A DNA stretch of 64,000 nucleotides from Erythrobacter mangrovi (GCF_013260645.1 NZ_CP053921.1:1-64000), one strand, 5' to 3'. Shown: positions 52,655 through 64,000, numbered from the stretch's first letter. Program-made: numbers and translations. Notes: generated from the letters alone by a model not told the origin.

Positions 52655-53583
52655 CCGATCACTCCTTGATACGCCAGCACCCGGTCGACGACGAGCGCGG
52701 CAAACAAAGCGAAGAGGTAGAATACGCTGAAAGCGAACATCCGCTTCTCAGGCACCATCTTGTCGCCTTCGACGACGGTACGGAAGGCAACGGGGAGGCT
52801 CAGGGCAAGGAACATAAGCGAGAGGCCCAGCGCGGCGACGCCATAGATCCAGCTTGTCCCACCGATGAACCAAGGCGCAGCGGCGATCGGGACCAGCAGG
52901 ACGCAATAGGCGAGCATCTGCAGGCGAGTGGACTTTTCGCCCTTCACCACCGGCATCATCGGGATGCCGACATTGGCGTAATCGGTCTTCACGAACAGCG
53001 CGAGCGCCCAGAAATGCGGCGGCGTCCACATGAAGATGATGGCGAACAGCAGGACCGGCATCAGCGTGATATCGCCGGTGACGGCGACCCACCCGATCAT
53101 CGGCGGGAAGGCGCCAGAGCCGCCCCCGATGACGATGTTCTGCGGCGTGCGCGGCTTGAGCCAGATGGTGTAGACCACGGCATAGTAGACGATGGCGACC
53201 GCCAGGATCGCAGCAGCAAGCCAATGGATCGCCAGCCCCATGATCAGGACCGAAGCGACCGACAGGGCGATTCCGAAGTCGCGGGCGTCGGTACGGTTCA
53301 TTCGGCCCGTGGGCAGCGGGCGCCCAGCAGTCCGCTTCATCCCGCTGTCGATGTCGGCTTCCCACCACTGGTTGAGCACGGCGGAGCCGCCTGCGCCCAA
53401 GGCGATGCAGAGGATCGCGGTGAAACCCAGCACCGGGTGGATATGCCCCGGCGCAGCCAGCAGTCCGCACAGGCCGGTGAAGATCACCAACGACATCACG
53501 CGCGGCTTGGTCAGGGCGAAGAAATCGCGCCATTCCGCGGGGAGTTGGACGGGAGCTGCCTGGGTCATGGAATCGGGGGCCAT
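52651..53583 (-). CDS. ctaB: protoheme IX farnesyltransferase (haem O synthase)
   Basis: A 310-residue UbiA-superfamily enzyme with nine helices. [20 protein letters not shown], the Asp-rich [19 protein letters not shown] and a second region [18 protein letters not shown] are typical. It adds farnesyl to haem b. The start is uncertain: GTG 53595 overlaps the upstream hydrolase stop by GTGA, and ATG 53583 gives a better ribosome-site spacing. Confidence 0.94.
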   Translation of the reverse strand: MAPDSMTQAAPVQLPAEWRDFFALTKPRVMSLVIFTGLCGLLAAPGHIHPVLGFTAILCIALGAGGSAVLNQWWEADIDSGMKRTAGRPLPTGRMNRTDARDFGIALSVASVLIMGLAIHWLAAAILAVAIVYYAVVYTIWLKPRTPQNIVIGGGSGAFPPMIGWVAVTGDITLMPVLLFAIIFMWTPPHFWALALFVKTDYANVGIPMMPVVKGEKSTRLQMLAYCVLLVPIAAAPWFIGGTSWIYGVAALGLSLMFLALSLPVAFRTVVEGDKMVPEKRMFAFSVFYLFALFAALVVDRVLAYQGVIG

Positions 53584-53591
53584 ATAGGGCG

Positions 53592-54551
53592 TCACAACCT
53601 CTTTAGCCAGTCGATCAGGATTCGGTTCACCTCGTCCGGCCGTTCCTGCTGGGTCCAGTGGCCCACGCCCTCGAGCACGTGACCTTCAGATTGCGGGGCG
53701 AACATCTTCACCAATGCGACTGGATCGGTGATTCCGCCGAACAGGAATGTCGCCGGGTCGCGCGTCCCGCCGATGAACAGTGCGGGTTGCTCGATCCGCT
53801 TGCCGTTCCAGCCCTGCAGCCATTCGAAATCGGCCTCATGATTGCGGTATCGGTTGAGCGGGCCGCGAAAACCCGAAGCGCGGAATTCGCTTTCGTAGAA
53901 ATCGAGGTCTTCATCGGTCAGCCAGGGCACCGGCTGCGGGTCCGGCAGCCCCTCCAGAAAGGTCGTACCGAGCGGCTTGCTCCAATATTCGCCCGGCGGA
54001 ACGTCACCGCTGATCGAATACATCATCCGCGCCACCCAATCTCGGGGATCGCGCTCTGCCTCCGCCTCGGCGACGCCGGGTTCCTGGAAATACTCCTGGT
54101 AGAAAAACCGTCCCTGGCTGGTGAAGTGTTCGCGGAACACCTCGGTAAAAGGTCGTTGCGGGACGCCGGAAAAGGGGACCGACAGGCCGGCGACCGCGCG
54201 GAAATGCTCAGGATTGGTAAGGGCACTGTTCCATACGATGGGTGCGCCCCAATCATGGCCGATGAGCACCGCCGGCGCTTCGGGTGAGAGCGCCTGGCGA
54301 AGGCCAACCAGATCGCCGACGATGCGTTCCATCGCATAGGCTTCCACCGGGTACGGCTTGTCCGAACCGCCATAGCCGCGCACGTCGATGGCGCAGGCGG
54401 TGAACCCGGCCTTGGCTATCGGACCGATCTGGTGGCGCCAGCTGTACCAGCTTTCCGGAAATCCATGGACCATGATCGCCAACGGCCCTTCTCCCTCGAT
54501 GGCGCAGCGCAGCCTCAGTTCGCCAACATCGATCATGCGCATTTCCGGCAT
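53592..54551 (-). CDS. epoxide hydrolase-like alpha/beta hydrolase
   Basis: A 319-residue alpha/beta hydrolase. HGFPES at about 30 is the oxyanion motif, the nucleophile is the Asp of [10 protein letters not shown], and the His is in [12 protein letters not shown]; this Asp-nucleophile pattern with lid tyrosines ([13 protein letters not shown]) is that of epoxide hydrolases. It sits inside the cox cluster between ctaD and ctaB and overlaps ctaB by GTGA if the GTG is used. A link to the oxidase is not evident. Confidence 0.85.
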   Translation of the reverse strand: MPEMRMIDVGELRLRCAIEGEGPLAIMVHGFPESWYSWRHQIGPIAKAGFTACAIDVRGYGGSDKPYPVEAYAMERIVGDLVGLRQALSPEAPAVLIGHDWGAPIVWNSALTNPEHFRAVAGLSVPFSGVPQRPFTEVFREHFTSQGRFFYQEYFQEPGVAEAEAERDPRDWVARMMYSISGDVPPGEYWSKPLGTTFLEGLPDPQPVPWLTDEDLDFYESEFRASGFRGPLNRYRNHEADFEWLQGWNGKRIEQPALFIGGTRDPATFLFGGITDPVALVKMFAPQSEGHVLEGVGHWTQQERPDEVNRILIDWLKRL

Positions 54552-54657
54552 AACTCACTCCGTTTCGCGAGAAGCAAACGGCCGATCCACGAGGGACCGG
54601 CCGCAAGCATGTCTGCCATTCCCCACCCGGTCACGCGCGGGATGCGGCGGCAATTCC

Positions 54658-56373
<1,716 letters not shown>

Positions 56374-57384
56374 TTAGGCGGCAGGGGCGGCAGCGGGCTC
56401 TGCACCCTCGGCAGGTGCTGCCGCGGCGTCGGCGACCGGGGCTGCTTCCGCACCCTTGATCGTACCACCCTGGGCCAGGACCCATTCGTTATACTTGTCC
56501 ATCGGCAGCGCCTCGACCGCGATCGGCATATAGCCATGGCGGGCACCACAGAGCTCGGAGCACTGGCCGTAGTAAACGCCCGGCTCCTTGATGAAGAGAA
56601 CCTTCTCGTTCAGCCGGCCCGGAACGGCATCCAGCTTGAACCACAGGCTCGGCACGGCGAAGGAGTGGATCACGTCGGCCGCAGTGGTCTGCAGGCGGAT
56701 GGGCACGCCAGCGGGCACGACCATCCGGTTATCGACTGCGAGCTGCGACGGCTCGCCGCGCTTCTCCGCCTCTTCCGGGCTCAACATATTCGACACGATC
56801 TCGAAGTCACCGTTGTCCGGGTAGCTGTAGCCCCAGTACCACTGGTAGCCGATCGCCTTGACGGTGATCGCGTCCTCCGGCGGACTTTCATATTGCTTGG
56901 CAATGAGCGTGATCGAAGGCACCGCGATCCCCAGCAGGATCAGCGCCGGAACGACGGTCCAGACCACTTCGATCAGCGTGTTGTGGCTGGTCTTCGAAGG
57001 AACCGGGTTGGCGCGCTTGTTGAAGCGCACGATGACGATCACGAACAGCAGCAGGACGAAGGCGCTGATTACCGCCATGACCCAGACCAGACCGACATGC
57101 AGGCCATGCGCGAAGTCGCCGGTGGGCGAATATTGCGGCTGGACGTCGATGCCGCCGGGAACGGGCATGCCCTTGCCTTCGGTGGGCTTCATCGGAGTGT
57201 AGGAGCCGGCAGGCGCTACGTCCGTCGCGGCCGCCTCGTCGGTTGCCGCAGCAACCGCCTCGGTCGGTGCGGCAGCGGGCGCATCCTGCGCCTGCACCAG
57301 CGACGGGCTGAGCATGAGCGCCAGCGCCATCGGCAGGCTGGCGGCGATCCGGTGGAACCCGTTGCGGGAGCCAAGAAATTTCAT
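56374..57384 (-). CDS. ctaC: cytochrome c oxidase subunit II
   Basis: A 336-residue protein with a signal peptide (ending near LVQAQ), an Ala-rich spacer, two helices, and a periplasmic cupredoxin domain. The CuA site is GQCSELCGARHGYM plus ADVIHSFAVPS. An Ala/Pro/Glu-rich tail of ~30 residues follows (AAAAPAEGAEPAAAPAA). It takes electrons from cytochrome c. It is the first gene of the cox series; ATG 57384 is chosen for the signal peptide. Confidence 0.96.
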   Translation of the reverse strand: MKFLGSRNGFHRIAASLPMALALMLSPSLVQAQDAPAAAPTEAVAAATDEAAATDVAPAGSYTPMKPTEGKGMPVPGGIDVQPQYSPTGDFAHGLHVGLVWVMAVISAFVLLLFVIVIVRFNKRANPVPSKTSHNTLIEVVWTVVPALILLGIAVPSITLIAKQYESPPEDAITVKAIGYQWYWGYSYPDNGDFEIVSNMLSPEEAEKRGEPSQLAVDNRMVVPAGVPIRLQTTAADVIHSFAVPSLWFKLDAVPGRLNEKVLFIKEPGVYYGQCSELCGARHGYMPIAVEALPMDKYNEWVLAQGGTIKGAEAAPVADAAAAPAEGAEPAAAPAA

Positions 57385-57592
57385 CGTCTGGACGCTCTTT
57401 CGTGTCTCGTTGTCGGCTCGGTCTATTGACCCGTCAAAACCCGCCGCGCACGGAGAAAACCCCCGCAACAGGGCGCGATTTGGGCCGCCTATAGGCAGGA
57501 GTCGCCCGGGCCTCAAGCGGCAGGGACGAAAAATCTGCATAAACACTTCACGCTTGCGCAAACCGCCGCAAAGCGCTTTGAGCCAGCCACAT

Positions 57593-58174
57593 ATGACAGA
57601 CGAAGAAATCCTCCACGAATTCCGCGCGAGCGAGGCGCTGCTCGAAGGGCACTTCAAGCTCTCCAGCGGACGCCATAGCGGACACTACCTGCAATGCGCG
57701 CGCGTGCTGATGAACGCCGAACGCGCCGGGCGGCTGGCATTCGCCCTGGCGCAAAAGCTCCCCCGCGATCTGCGCGCGCAGATCGACACCGTGGTCAGCC
57801 CGGCGATGGGTGGACTCATCATCGGCCATGAAATGGGCCGTGCATTGGGAAAAGATGCCCTGTTCCTTGAACGGCCCGAAGGCACCTTCGAGCTACGCCG
57901 GGGCTTTCGCCTTGAGCCGGGCGCCAAGGTGCTGATGGTCGAAGACGTTGTCACGACCGGCCTCTCCAGCCGCGAGGCGATCGCCGCGGTCGGGCGCGAA
58001 GGTGGTGAAGTGATTGCCGAATGCTCGCTGGTCGATCGTTCGAACGGCGCAGCCGACCTTGGCGTCCCCTTCTACCCGCTGATCGAAATCAACTTCCCCA
58101 GCTACGCCGAGGACGAAGTACCACCCGAACTCGCTGCCATCCCGGTGACCAAGCCTGGGAGCCGCAAGTCCTGA
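57593..58174 (+). CDS. pyrE: orotate phosphoribosyltransferase
   Basis: A 193-residue enzyme with the PRPP motif [16 protein letters not shown] and the substrate part [12 protein letters not shown]. It makes orotidine 5'-phosphate. It is divergent from ctaC and begins a plus-strand run to 63855. Confidence 0.94.
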   Translation: MTDEEILHEFRASEALLEGHFKLSSGRHSGHYLQCARVLMNAERAGRLAFALAQKLPRDLRAQIDTVVSPAMGGLIIGHEMGRALGKDALFLERPEGTFELRRGFRLEPGAKVLMVEDVVTTGLSSREAIAAVGREGGEVIAECSLVDRSNGAADLGVPFYPLIEINFPSYAEDEVPPELAAIPVTKPGSRKS

Positions 58175-58914
58175 GTACGCGGCTTCGCCTGGGGGTCAAC
58201 ATCGACCACGTCGCCACGATCCGCAACGCGCGCGGCGGCGATCACCCGGATCCGGTGCGGGCGGCGGAGATCGTCGCAGCGGTCGGCGGCGACGGCATTA
58301 CCGCGCACCTGCGCGAAGATCGTCGGCACATACGCGATGCCGATCTCCAGCGCATTCAGGCTGCCACCGACCTGCCGCTGAACCTGGAGATGGCGGCCAC
58401 CGAGGAGATGCTTGCCATCGCCCTTGCCCATGCGCCGCACGCCGCGTGCATCGTCCCCGAAAAGCGTGAGGAGCGCACCACCGAAGGCGGGCTCGACGCG
58501 GCAGGGCTGCACAACCAGCTGGCTCCCATCGTCACGCGCCTTTCGGATGCGGGCATCCGGGTGAGCCTGTTCATCGAGGCGAGCGAACGCCAGCTCGAAG
58601 CCGCTAGGCAACTTGGCGCACCGGTGGTCGAATTCCACACGGGCGAATATGCGCATGCCGGGCTGGACGGCGATGTCGAGCGCGAGGCACGCGAACTCGA
58701 TCGCATCGCCCGCATGTCCACCCTCGCCCGCGAGATGGGTATCGAACCGCATGCCGGACACGGCCTGACCTACGATAACGTCAAACCGATCGCCGCCATC
58801 CCGGAACTCGCCGAACTCAATATCGGCCACTATCTCGTAGGCGAGGCGGTTTTCGTCGGACTCGAAACCGCGGTTCGTCGCATGCGCGACCTGATGGACG
58901 AGGCCCGACTGTGA
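58171..58914 (+). CDS. pdxJ: pyridoxine 5'-phosphate synthase
   Basis: A 247-residue TIM barrel. [20 protein letters not shown] at the start, [38 protein letters not shown] and [13 protein letters not shown] are PdxJ motifs. It joins deoxyxylulose 5-phosphate to 3-amino-2-oxopropyl phosphate in vitamin B6 synthesis. No ATG, GTG or TTG lies between the pyrE stop and the first conserved residues; CTG 58171 overlaps the pyrE stop (CTGA), in the same position as the usual ATGA or GTGA junction. Confidence 0.93.
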   Translation: MSTRLRLGVNIDHVATIRNARGGDHPDPVRAAEIVAAVGGDGITAHLREDRRHIRDADLQRIQAATDLPLNLEMAATEEMLAIALAHAPHAACIVPEKREERTTEGGLDAAGLHNQLAPIVTRLSDAGIRVSLFIEASERQLEAARQLGAPVVEFHTGEYAHAGLDGDVEREARELDRIARMSTLAREMGIEPHAGHGLTYDNVKPIAAIPELAELNIGHYLVGEAVFVGLETAVRRMRDLMDEARL

Positions 58915-59312
58915 TCATCGGCCTCGGCTCCGACCTGTGCAGCATCGAGCGCATCCAGAATTCACTCGACCGTTTCGGGGAACGTTTCGAGTATCGCGTC
59001 TTCACCGAGATCGAGATTGCCAAGGCGCGCCGTCGCCCCTTCACCATCGCCGGCACCTACGCCAAGCGCTTCGCCGCGAAGGAAGCCTTCTCCAAGGCGG
59101 TCGGCACCGGTTTTCGCCGTGGCGTCTTCATGAAGGATATCGGCGTGGTCAACGCGCCGAGTGGGGCCCCTACCCTGTCGCTGACCGGCGGCGCCGCAAT
59201 CCGGCTTGCGGAAATGGTCCCGCACGGCCATGAGGCACGCATTCATCTTACCCTCACCGACGATCATCCATGGGCGCAGGCCTACGTGATTATCGAGGCC
59301 CTTCCTGCATGA
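58911..59312 (+). CDS. acpS: holo-[acyl-carrier-protein] synthase
   Basis: A 133-residue AcpS with [15 protein letters not shown] at the start and [16 protein letters not shown] in the Mg2+-binding core. It adds 4'-phosphopantetheine to acyl carrier protein. The GTG start overlaps the pdxJ stop (GTGA) and the stop overlaps the lepB ATG (ATGA). Confidence 0.95.
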   Translation: MIIGLGSDLCSIERIQNSLDRFGERFEYRVFTEIEIAKARRRPFTIAGTYAKRFAAKEAFSKAVGTGFRRGVFMKDIGVVNAPSGAPTLSLTGGAAIRLAEMVPHGHEARIHLTLTDDHPWAQAYVIIEALPA

Positions 59313-60196
59313 GCACCGGCACCCCGGCAGTGAACGACATCACCGACAAAGAACCCGAAAAGACGGACGAGAAGATCGACTGGATTGCGGAGATCCGCGG
59401 GCTTGCGGTCATGCTGCTGGCAGTACTGGCCTTCCACAGCTTCGTCGCCAAGCCTTTCTATATCCCCTCGGAATCGATGATGCCCAACCTGCTGATCGGC
59501 GATCGGCTGGTGGTGAGCAAATATCCATACGGATGGAACTGGTCCTCGATCAGCTTCCACCTTGCCCCGCGCGGTAGCTGGCGCCTTTGGCCAGCCACGC
59601 CCGAATACGGAGATATCGTCATCCCGGTTCATCCGACGCGGGACGAGGATTACATCAAGCGCGTCGTCGCCTTGCCCGGTGACCGGATCGCCGTGAGCAA
59701 TGGGCAAATCATCCTGAACGGTACCCCCATTCCACAGAAGGTCGAACCCGCACTCGACTTGCCCCTGGACGGCAACTCGACTTGTGATGGCTTTCTGCCC
59801 GACGAATTCAGGGCCACCGACAAGGATGGTCATCGCGTCTGCCGCGTGCCGGTGTTGCGTGAAACGATGCCTAATGGTGCGACCTATTTGATCATCGATC
59901 ACGAACCGCAGGGGCTGGACGATTTTCCCGAGATCACTGTCCCTGACGATGCAGTCTTCGTGATGGGTGACAATCGCGACCATTCGGCAGACAGCCGCGC
60001 GGAAATCGCGGCAAAGGGCCTGGGCGGCCCGGTTCCGCTGGTCAATATCGGTGGACGAGCGGAATTCATCACCTTCTCTCTGGATGGAACCACTTCGCTG
60101 AACCCGGTAAGTTGGTTTACCAGTCTGCGCGGCGGACGTGCCGGATCGACCTTGCGCCCGGCGCTGGTGGAACGGAGCACCAGTCCCGCCAACTAG
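59309..60196 (+). CDS. lepB: signal peptidase I
   Basis: A 295-residue membrane peptidase with one N-terminal helix ([15 protein letters not shown]). The catalytic Ser is in [11 protein letters not shown], the Lys in [13 protein letters not shown], and box E is [14 protein letters not shown]. It removes signal peptides on the periplasmic side. ATG 59309 overlaps acpS by four bases. Confidence 0.95.
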   Translation: MSTGTPAVNDITDKEPEKTDEKIDWIAEIRGLAVMLLAVLAFHSFVAKPFYIPSESMMPNLLIGDRLVVSKYPYGWNWSSISFHLAPRGSWRLWPATPEYGDIVIPVHPTRDEDYIKRVVALPGDRIAVSNGQIILNGTPIPQKVEPALDLPLDGNSTCDGFLPDEFRATDKDGHRVCRVPVLRETMPNGATYLIIDHEPQGLDDFPEITVPDDAVFVMGDNRDHSADSRAEIAAKGLGGPVPLVNIGGRAEFITFSLDGTTSLNPVSWFTSLRGGRAGSTLRPALVERSTSPAN

Positions 60197-60225
60197 GCTA
60201 GCGTATAGGGAGGATCGCCGCCGTT

Positions 60226-61326
60226 ATGCCCGAATTCGACGAGCACGATCTCGGCTCCAGCCCATCGCGCATCAGCGACCCGCGCCTCCGCCACGAAGTG
60301 AACCGTGCGCTGGTCTGGGCTGCCGTGATCGGCGGCGTCGCACTGGCGGTCGCCATTGCCCGGCCCCTTCTGGCCATTTTCGGCGCCATGGTTTTCGCCG
60401 CGATCATCGACGGCGGGGCCCGCCTGCTAGGCAGGATCATGCCGATCGGGCGGATCTGGCGGGTGGCATTGGTGCTGTTCGCCGGTGTCGCATTCATGGT
60501 CTGGTTGGCAAGCTTTGCCGGAGCGACGATTGCGCAGGAAGCGGAGCAATTCCCGGCCATACTCGAGCGCCAGCTGGGCGAGCTGATCGCAATGGCGCGT
60601 GAGCGCGGGATCGATATCAACCAGGCGCAGATTCAGAATTATGCCGTCAACTTCACCAGCGGTATCGGCACGGTCACCAAGGCGCTCGGCGGGATCCTTG
60701 GCGGGTTCGCAACCGTGCTGCTGATCATCGTGATCGGCATCTACCTGGCGATCGACCCCCAGCTCTATGAACGCGGCGTGGCGTGGATGCTCCCGCGCCA
60801 CCGCCGGGAAAGCTTCTACCTGGTCGTCGACCGGATGAGCCTGACGATGCGCCGGCTGATGGGCGGTCGCCTGCTGGGCATGGTGGTGGAAGCGGTGTTC
60901 ACCTATCTCATGCTGACGCTGGTCGCCCAGTTGCTAGGAATCGGCACGGTCCCCATGGCCGCGCTTCTCGCGATTCTCACAGGCCTGCTGGCCTTCATCC
61001 CCAACCTCGGCGCGCTGGTTTCGGGCGTACTCATGGTCATGGTCGGCTTCTCGGGAGGGGTCGACATGGGGCTCTACACCATCTTCGTCTATTTCTTCGT
61101 CCAGAACTTCGACGGCTATGTGGTCATCCCCATGATCGCCAAGAAGACGGTCGACCTAGCGCCGGCGCTGGTCCTCTCCTTCCAGCTGATCATGGGGCTG
61201 CTCTTCGGCATCATCGGCCTGTTCCTCGCCGATCCGTTGCTGGCCATGATCAAGGTTGCGCTCGAGCGACGGGCCGAAATTGCCGGCCTGGAAGAACGCG
61301 CGAAGGTTGCGAAAAATGGCGCGTAA
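60226..61326 (+). CDS. AI-2E/PerM family transporter
   Basis: A 366-residue protein with about eight helices in the UPF0118 arrangement: two N-terminal pairs, a periplasmic stretch and the conserved AFIPNLGALVSGVLMVM and VDLAPALVLSFQLIMG. Members include TqsA and PerM and may export small molecules; the substrate is not known. It begins 29 bases after lepB. Confidence 0.85.
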   Translation: MPEFDEHDLGSSPSRISDPRLRHEVNRALVWAAVIGGVALAVAIARPLLAIFGAMVFAAIIDGGARLLGRIMPIGRIWRVALVLFAGVAFMVWLASFAGATIAQEAEQFPAILERQLGELIAMARERGIDINQAQIQNYAVNFTSGIGTVTKALGGILGGFATVLLIIVIGIYLAIDPQLYERGVAWMLPRHRRESFYLVVDRMSLTMRRLMGGRLLGMVVEAVFTYLMLTLVAQLLGIGTVPMAALLAILTGLLAFIPNLGALVSGVLMVMVGFSGGVDMGLYTIFVYFFVQNFDGYVVIPMIAKKTVDLAPALVLSFQLIMGLLFGIIGLFLADPLLAMIKVALERRAEIAGLEERAKVAKNGA

Positions 61327-62476
61327 ATTCCTGTATCTCGTGGCGATAGTCATCGTCGCCTTCATCGCCGGTGCGATCGCGCTATCTATCTGGTCGCGTG
61401 AAGCGACACAGATTGCCTTCGTCCCTCGCGGCGAATTCGTCGAACAACCACCGCTCGCCGACAATGCCTACCAGGATCCAGCAATGTGGTATTCGCGCCC
61501 TGGCATCGGAAGGAGCGATCCCGCGCGTTACCAGCCCGCCATGTCCAGAAGCGCAGGCTCAGTGGCACCAGCAGAGGAATTGGCCCGCGAAAGCGAGAAG
61601 GCACCCTCGTTCGCGGTGTTCTTCGTACCCCCGACGAGCTACATCAAAGTGGGTGGTGGCTGGAACGCTACGCTGGACGATCCAACCACTGACGGTCGCG
61701 CACGGCTGTTCCTCCAGGGGCTTGCCAGCCCGTTCAATCGAGCGGACGAGATTTGGGCCCCCAAGTACCGGCAAGCCGCGGCAGGCGCCTTCCTGACCGA
61801 CAAACCTGAGGCGCAGAAGGCGATCGATGCAGCCTATGCCGACGTGCTGCAGGCGTTCCGCTTCTTTGTCGACAGCGTCGATCCCGACAAGCCGATTGTC
61901 CTTGCCGGGCACAGCCAGGGTGCTGCGCATATCCTGCAGCTCCTGCGCGAGGAGATCGGCGGCACACCGCTCCAAAAGCGCATCGTGGCAGTCTACGCGC
62001 CGGGCTGGCCGCTATCGGTAAAGCACGACTTACCCGCGCTTCCGATCCCTGCCTGCGCCGCCGCGGGGCAGACGGGATGCCTGCTCGCCTGGTCGACCAT
62101 CGCCGAAGGCGGCGATTCTATCATGATCATGGAACGCTATGATGCCACTCCCGGGTTTGACGGGCAGCCGCGCGGCAGCGGACCGATCCTGTGCGTAAAT
62201 CCGCTCACCGGCGGTACGGGTGGAACCGCTCCAGCTGCTGCCAATCGTGGCACGCTGGTGCCCAACGAAACGCTGGCGCGCGCCGAGCTGGTCCCCGACG
62301 CAGTTCCGGCGCGTTGTGGCGACAATGGCCTCCTCTACATCGGGGAGCCGCCGGTCATGGGCGAAGGCGTTCTTCCGGGCGACAACTATCACGTTTATGA
62401 CATTCCCCTGTTCTGGAAGAACCTGCAGGACGACGTGGTCGAGCGAGTGAAGGCATGGACGGCAAGCCGCTCGTAA
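61316..62476 (+). CDS. DUF3089 alpha/beta-hydrolase-like protein
   Basis: A 386-residue protein with an N-terminal membrane helix (LYLVAIVIVAFIAGAIAL). DUF3089 signatures: FVPPTSYIKVGGGWNA and the nucleophile elbow IVLAGHSQGAAHIL. A hydrolase fold with Ser in GHSQG is likely; the substrate is unknown. It overlaps the transporter by 11 bases and ruvX by 22 bases. Confidence 0.85.
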   Translation: MARKFLYLVAIVIVAFIAGAIALSIWSREATQIAFVPRGEFVEQPPLADNAYQDPAMWYSRPGIGRSDPARYQPAMSRSAGSVAPAEELARESEKAPSFAVFFVPPTSYIKVGGGWNATLDDPTTDGRARLFLQGLASPFNRADEIWAPKYRQAAAGAFLTDKPEAQKAIDAAYADVLQAFRFFVDSVDPDKPIVLAGHSQGAAHILQLLREEIGGTPLQKRIVAVYAPGWPLSVKHDLPALPIPACAAAGQTGCLLAWSTIAEGGDSIMIMERYDATPGFDGQPRGSGPILCVNPLTGGTGGTAPAAANRGTLVPNETLARAELVPDAVPARCGDNGLLYIGEPPVMGEGVLPGDNYHVYDIPLFWKNLQDDVVERVKAWTASRS

Positions 62477-62949
62477 CCGACAGCGCTCTCGATTTCGGTG
62501 ACGCCTTGCCCGACGGCGGGGCATTGCTGGGGCTCGACGTCGGGACCAAGACCCTGGGCGTGGCGACCTGCGATGCTGGCTGGCGTTTTGCAACCGCAGG
62601 CAAGACGCTGCCGCGCGGCAAGTTTTCCAAGGATAGCGAAGCCTTGCGCACGCTTGTTCAGGATCGTTCAATCCGCGGGGTCGTCATTGGACTGCCACGA
62701 AACATGGACGGTAGCGAAGGGCCTCGTGCCCAGGCGAGCCGCGCCTACGCACGCAATGTGGCCGCGGCGCTGGAACTGCCCGTGTTGCTGTGGGACGAAC
62801 GATGGTCGACGGCCAGCGCTGAGGGCGCGATGATCGCGCAGGACCTGAGCCGCGCGAAACGCGCCGAGAAAATCGACAGTCATGCCGCGGCGATCATCCT
62901 CCAGGGTGCCATCGACGCCCTGGCAGGCGGCGGCTTCTCGATTGGCTGA
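62455..62949 (+). CDS. ruvX: Holliday junction resolvase-like RuvX/YqgF
   Basis: A 164-residue RNase-H-fold protein with LLGLDVGTKTLGVAT, GLPRNMDGSEGPRA and WDERWSTASAE. YqgF processes the 5' end of pre-16S rRNA and may act on junctions. It overlaps the DUF3089 gene by 22 bases. Confidence 0.9.
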   Translation: MDGKPLVTDSALDFGDALPDGGALLGLDVGTKTLGVATCDAGWRFATAGKTLPRGKFSKDSEALRTLVQDRSIRGVVIGLPRNMDGSEGPRAQASRAYARNVAAALELPVLLWDERWSTASAEGAMIAQDLSRAKRAEKIDSHAAAIILQGAIDALAGGGFSIG

Positions 62950-62963
62950 AATTAATTGATTGA

Positions 62964-63455
62964 ATGGCGCAAGGACCGGGCGCTATCGCGCCTTGCATGA
63001 CGGATACCAGACCCAGTTTCGATCCGCGGCGCGCGGTACAACTGATGTCGAGCCGTGGCCATTCAGGCTGGCTCGGCATGCGCTATTCCGCCCACGGCGA
63101 CGACTGGGTCGAGCTCGAGCTACCCTGGCGGCAGGACCTGCTGGCAGAGGCAGGCGGCAAGGTACTCGCCTCGGGCCCGATCCTGAGCCTGATGGATATG
63201 GCGAGCGGCATGGCGATCTGGCGCGCTATGGCTGACTTCAGTGCCATCGCAACCCTCGATCTGCGCGTCGATTACGTCCGCCCGGCGCGCGAAGGCGCCA
63301 ACGTGTTCGGCCGGTCGCAATGCTATCGCGTCACGCGGAGCGCAGCTTTCGTCCGCGGATTCGCACATGACGGCGACGCCGACGACCCGGTGGCCCATAT
63401 CCAGGGCGCCTTCATGAAGATCGCCAGCAGCGTGCCGGTAGGTTGGAATGGCTGA
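62964..63455 (+). CDS. hotdog-fold thioesterase, PaaI family (first of two)
   Basis: A 163-residue hotdog protein with HSGWLGMRYSAHGDDWVELEL, GPILSLMDMASGMAIWR and LDLRVDYVRPAREGANVFGR. It is predicted to hydrolyse an acyl-CoA. Start 62964 or ATG 62997 (MTDTRPSF) is possible. It overlaps the second thioesterase by 8 bases. Confidence 0.85.
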   Translation: MAQGPGAIAPCMTDTRPSFDPRRAVQLMSSRGHSGWLGMRYSAHGDDWVELELPWRQDLLAEAGGKVLASGPILSLMDMASGMAIWRAMADFSAIATLDLRVDYVRPAREGANVFGRSQCYRVTRSAAFVRGFAHDGDADDPVAHIQGAFMKIASSVPVGWNG

Positions 63456-63855
63456 GGCCGGTCACATCGATGCGCTGACGCCCTATGCCCGCTCGCTCGG
63501 CATTCTGGTCGATCGGTGGGATGGCGACATCCCCGTGCTACGCGTCGAATTCGACGCGACCGTTGAGGGGCGCCCCGAGCATTACCACGGCGGTGCCACC
63601 GGCGGCCTGCTCGAAACCGCGGGCTATGGTGTGCTGCGCGCTGAACTGGACCGGCTTGGCCGCACGGCAGTGCTCAAGCCGATCAACATCACCGTGCAGT
63701 ATCTATCCGCGGGCAAGAGCAGAACGAGCTATGCCAAGGGGCGGATCACCAAGCTTGGGCGTCGCAGCGCGAACATCACGGTCGAAGCTTGGCAGGACGA
63801 TCCGGCCCGGCCGATCGCAACTGCGGTGATGAACGTGCTCATGGCGGACGCCTGA
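63448..63855 (+). CDS. hotdog-fold thioesterase, PaaI family (second of two)
   Basis: A 135-residue hotdog protein with HYHGGATGGLLETAGYGVL and KPINITVQYLSAGKSRTSYA. It is distantly similar in layout to the gene before it and may form a heteromer or act on a different acyl-CoA. Coupled to the first by an 8-base overlap. Confidence 0.85.
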   Translation: MAEAGHIDALTPYARSLGILVDRWDGDIPVLRVEFDATVEGRPEHYHGGATGGLLETAGYGVLRAELDRLGRTAVLKPINITVQYLSAGKSRTSYAKGRITKLGRRSANITVEAWQDDPARPIATAVMNVLMADA

Positions 63856-63869
63856 GCTGCTATCGCGCA

Positions 63870-64000
63870 TCAGTTCGGTACGGCCTCTTCCTCGCGACGG
63901 CGCACTTCCTGCTCGGCCCGGCGGCGAGCCGCTTCAATTGTCGCTTCGTCGACCACAACGCCGTCGTTGCCCAGCTCGATCTCGAACGGGACGCCGTCGA
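63870..64000 (-). CDS. C-terminal end of an unidentified protein (partial)
   Basis: The last ~43 codons of a minus-strand gene run in from the right edge and end at TCA 63870-63872. They read GVPFEIELGNDGVVVDEATI followed by a charged tail EAARRRAEQEVRRREEEAVPN. Too little is visible to name it. Confidence 0.5.
   Translation of the reverse strand, partial: DGVPFEIELGNDGVVVDEATIEAARRRAEQEVRRREEEAVPN

Noticed and set aside
52666..53682. A 338-codon plus-strand frame opposite ctaB
   Set aside because: Antisense of ctaB with a His/Arg-rich translation; no recognisable fold.

Overview
The window comes from a GC-rich alphaproteobacterium, most likely Sphingomonadales of the Erythrobacteraceae type. 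The grounds are the GC-rich, densely packed genes; the plant-type glutamate-cysteine ligase; a class I lysyl-tRNA synthetase; UrcA and RcnB-like proteins; a long TonB-dependent receptor; and a cox cluster in the order ctaC-ctaD-(hydrolase)-ctaB-small ORF-ctaG-ctaE-DUF983-SURF1-thrC. I saw no rRNA or tRNA gene, CRISPR array, insertion sequence, integrase or phage gene. The content is overwhelmingly chromosomal core.

Layout. 1-5 kb: a truncated Tat-exported FAD oxidoreductase, a SAM methyltransferase, a frameshifted LysR remnant, a TPR protein, and a GDT1-type transporter behind a manganese (yybP-ykoY) riboswitch. 5-10 kb: an Arg/Asp-rich RcnB-like protein, cytochrome b561, a prolyl-hydroxylase-like dioxygenase, and a DUF1003/lysyl-tRNA synthetase pair. 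10-13 kb: the copper module copA-cueR behind a MerR-type promoter. 13-17 kb: a DinG-like helicase coupled to a SixA-like phosphatase, and an orphan small gene. 17-24.5 kb: TonB receptor, UrcA protein, small membrane proteins, soxR divergent from a VOC/glyoxalase gene with a SoxR box between them, and an exported amidohydrolase. 24-37.5 kb: ArsR regulator, YedK/HMCES, ubiA, rsmE, gshA, a small monooxygenase, a membrane methyltransferase, bamB and its YfgM-like partner, glycosyltransferase and hydrolase, selO and astD. 37.5-46.4 kb: envelope proteins, rarD, pyrC, ygfZ, a TetR regulator divergent from a PF10118 membrane protein, an acetyltransferase, the ribosomal protein genes rpmA-rplU, a lipoprotein, and a small membrane protein.

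46.4-57.4 kb is a single-strand run of tightly packed genes: aa3-type cytochrome c oxidase subunits and assembly factors, then threonine synthase, an rRNA methyltransferase-like protein, folB, a short SDR-like protein, moaD and moaE. Many of the junctions overlap by 1-11 bases, so much of the run is probably co-transcribed. 57.6-63.9 kb is a second run on the plus strand: pyrE-pdxJ-acpS-lepB-AI-2E/PerM transporter-DUF3089 hydrolase-ruvX-two thioesterases. pdxJ appears to start on CTG inside the pyrE stop.

There is no obvious defence island or new multi-gene system. The points most worth a second look are the metal and redox regulatory sites (Mn riboswitch, CueR, SoxR and TetR operators), a dispersed TGGAACAC pair repeat found at two loci 31 kb apart, the CTG start of pdxJ, the SDR-tail-like gene between folB and moaD, an epoxide hydrolase inside the cox cluster, and the LysR relic.
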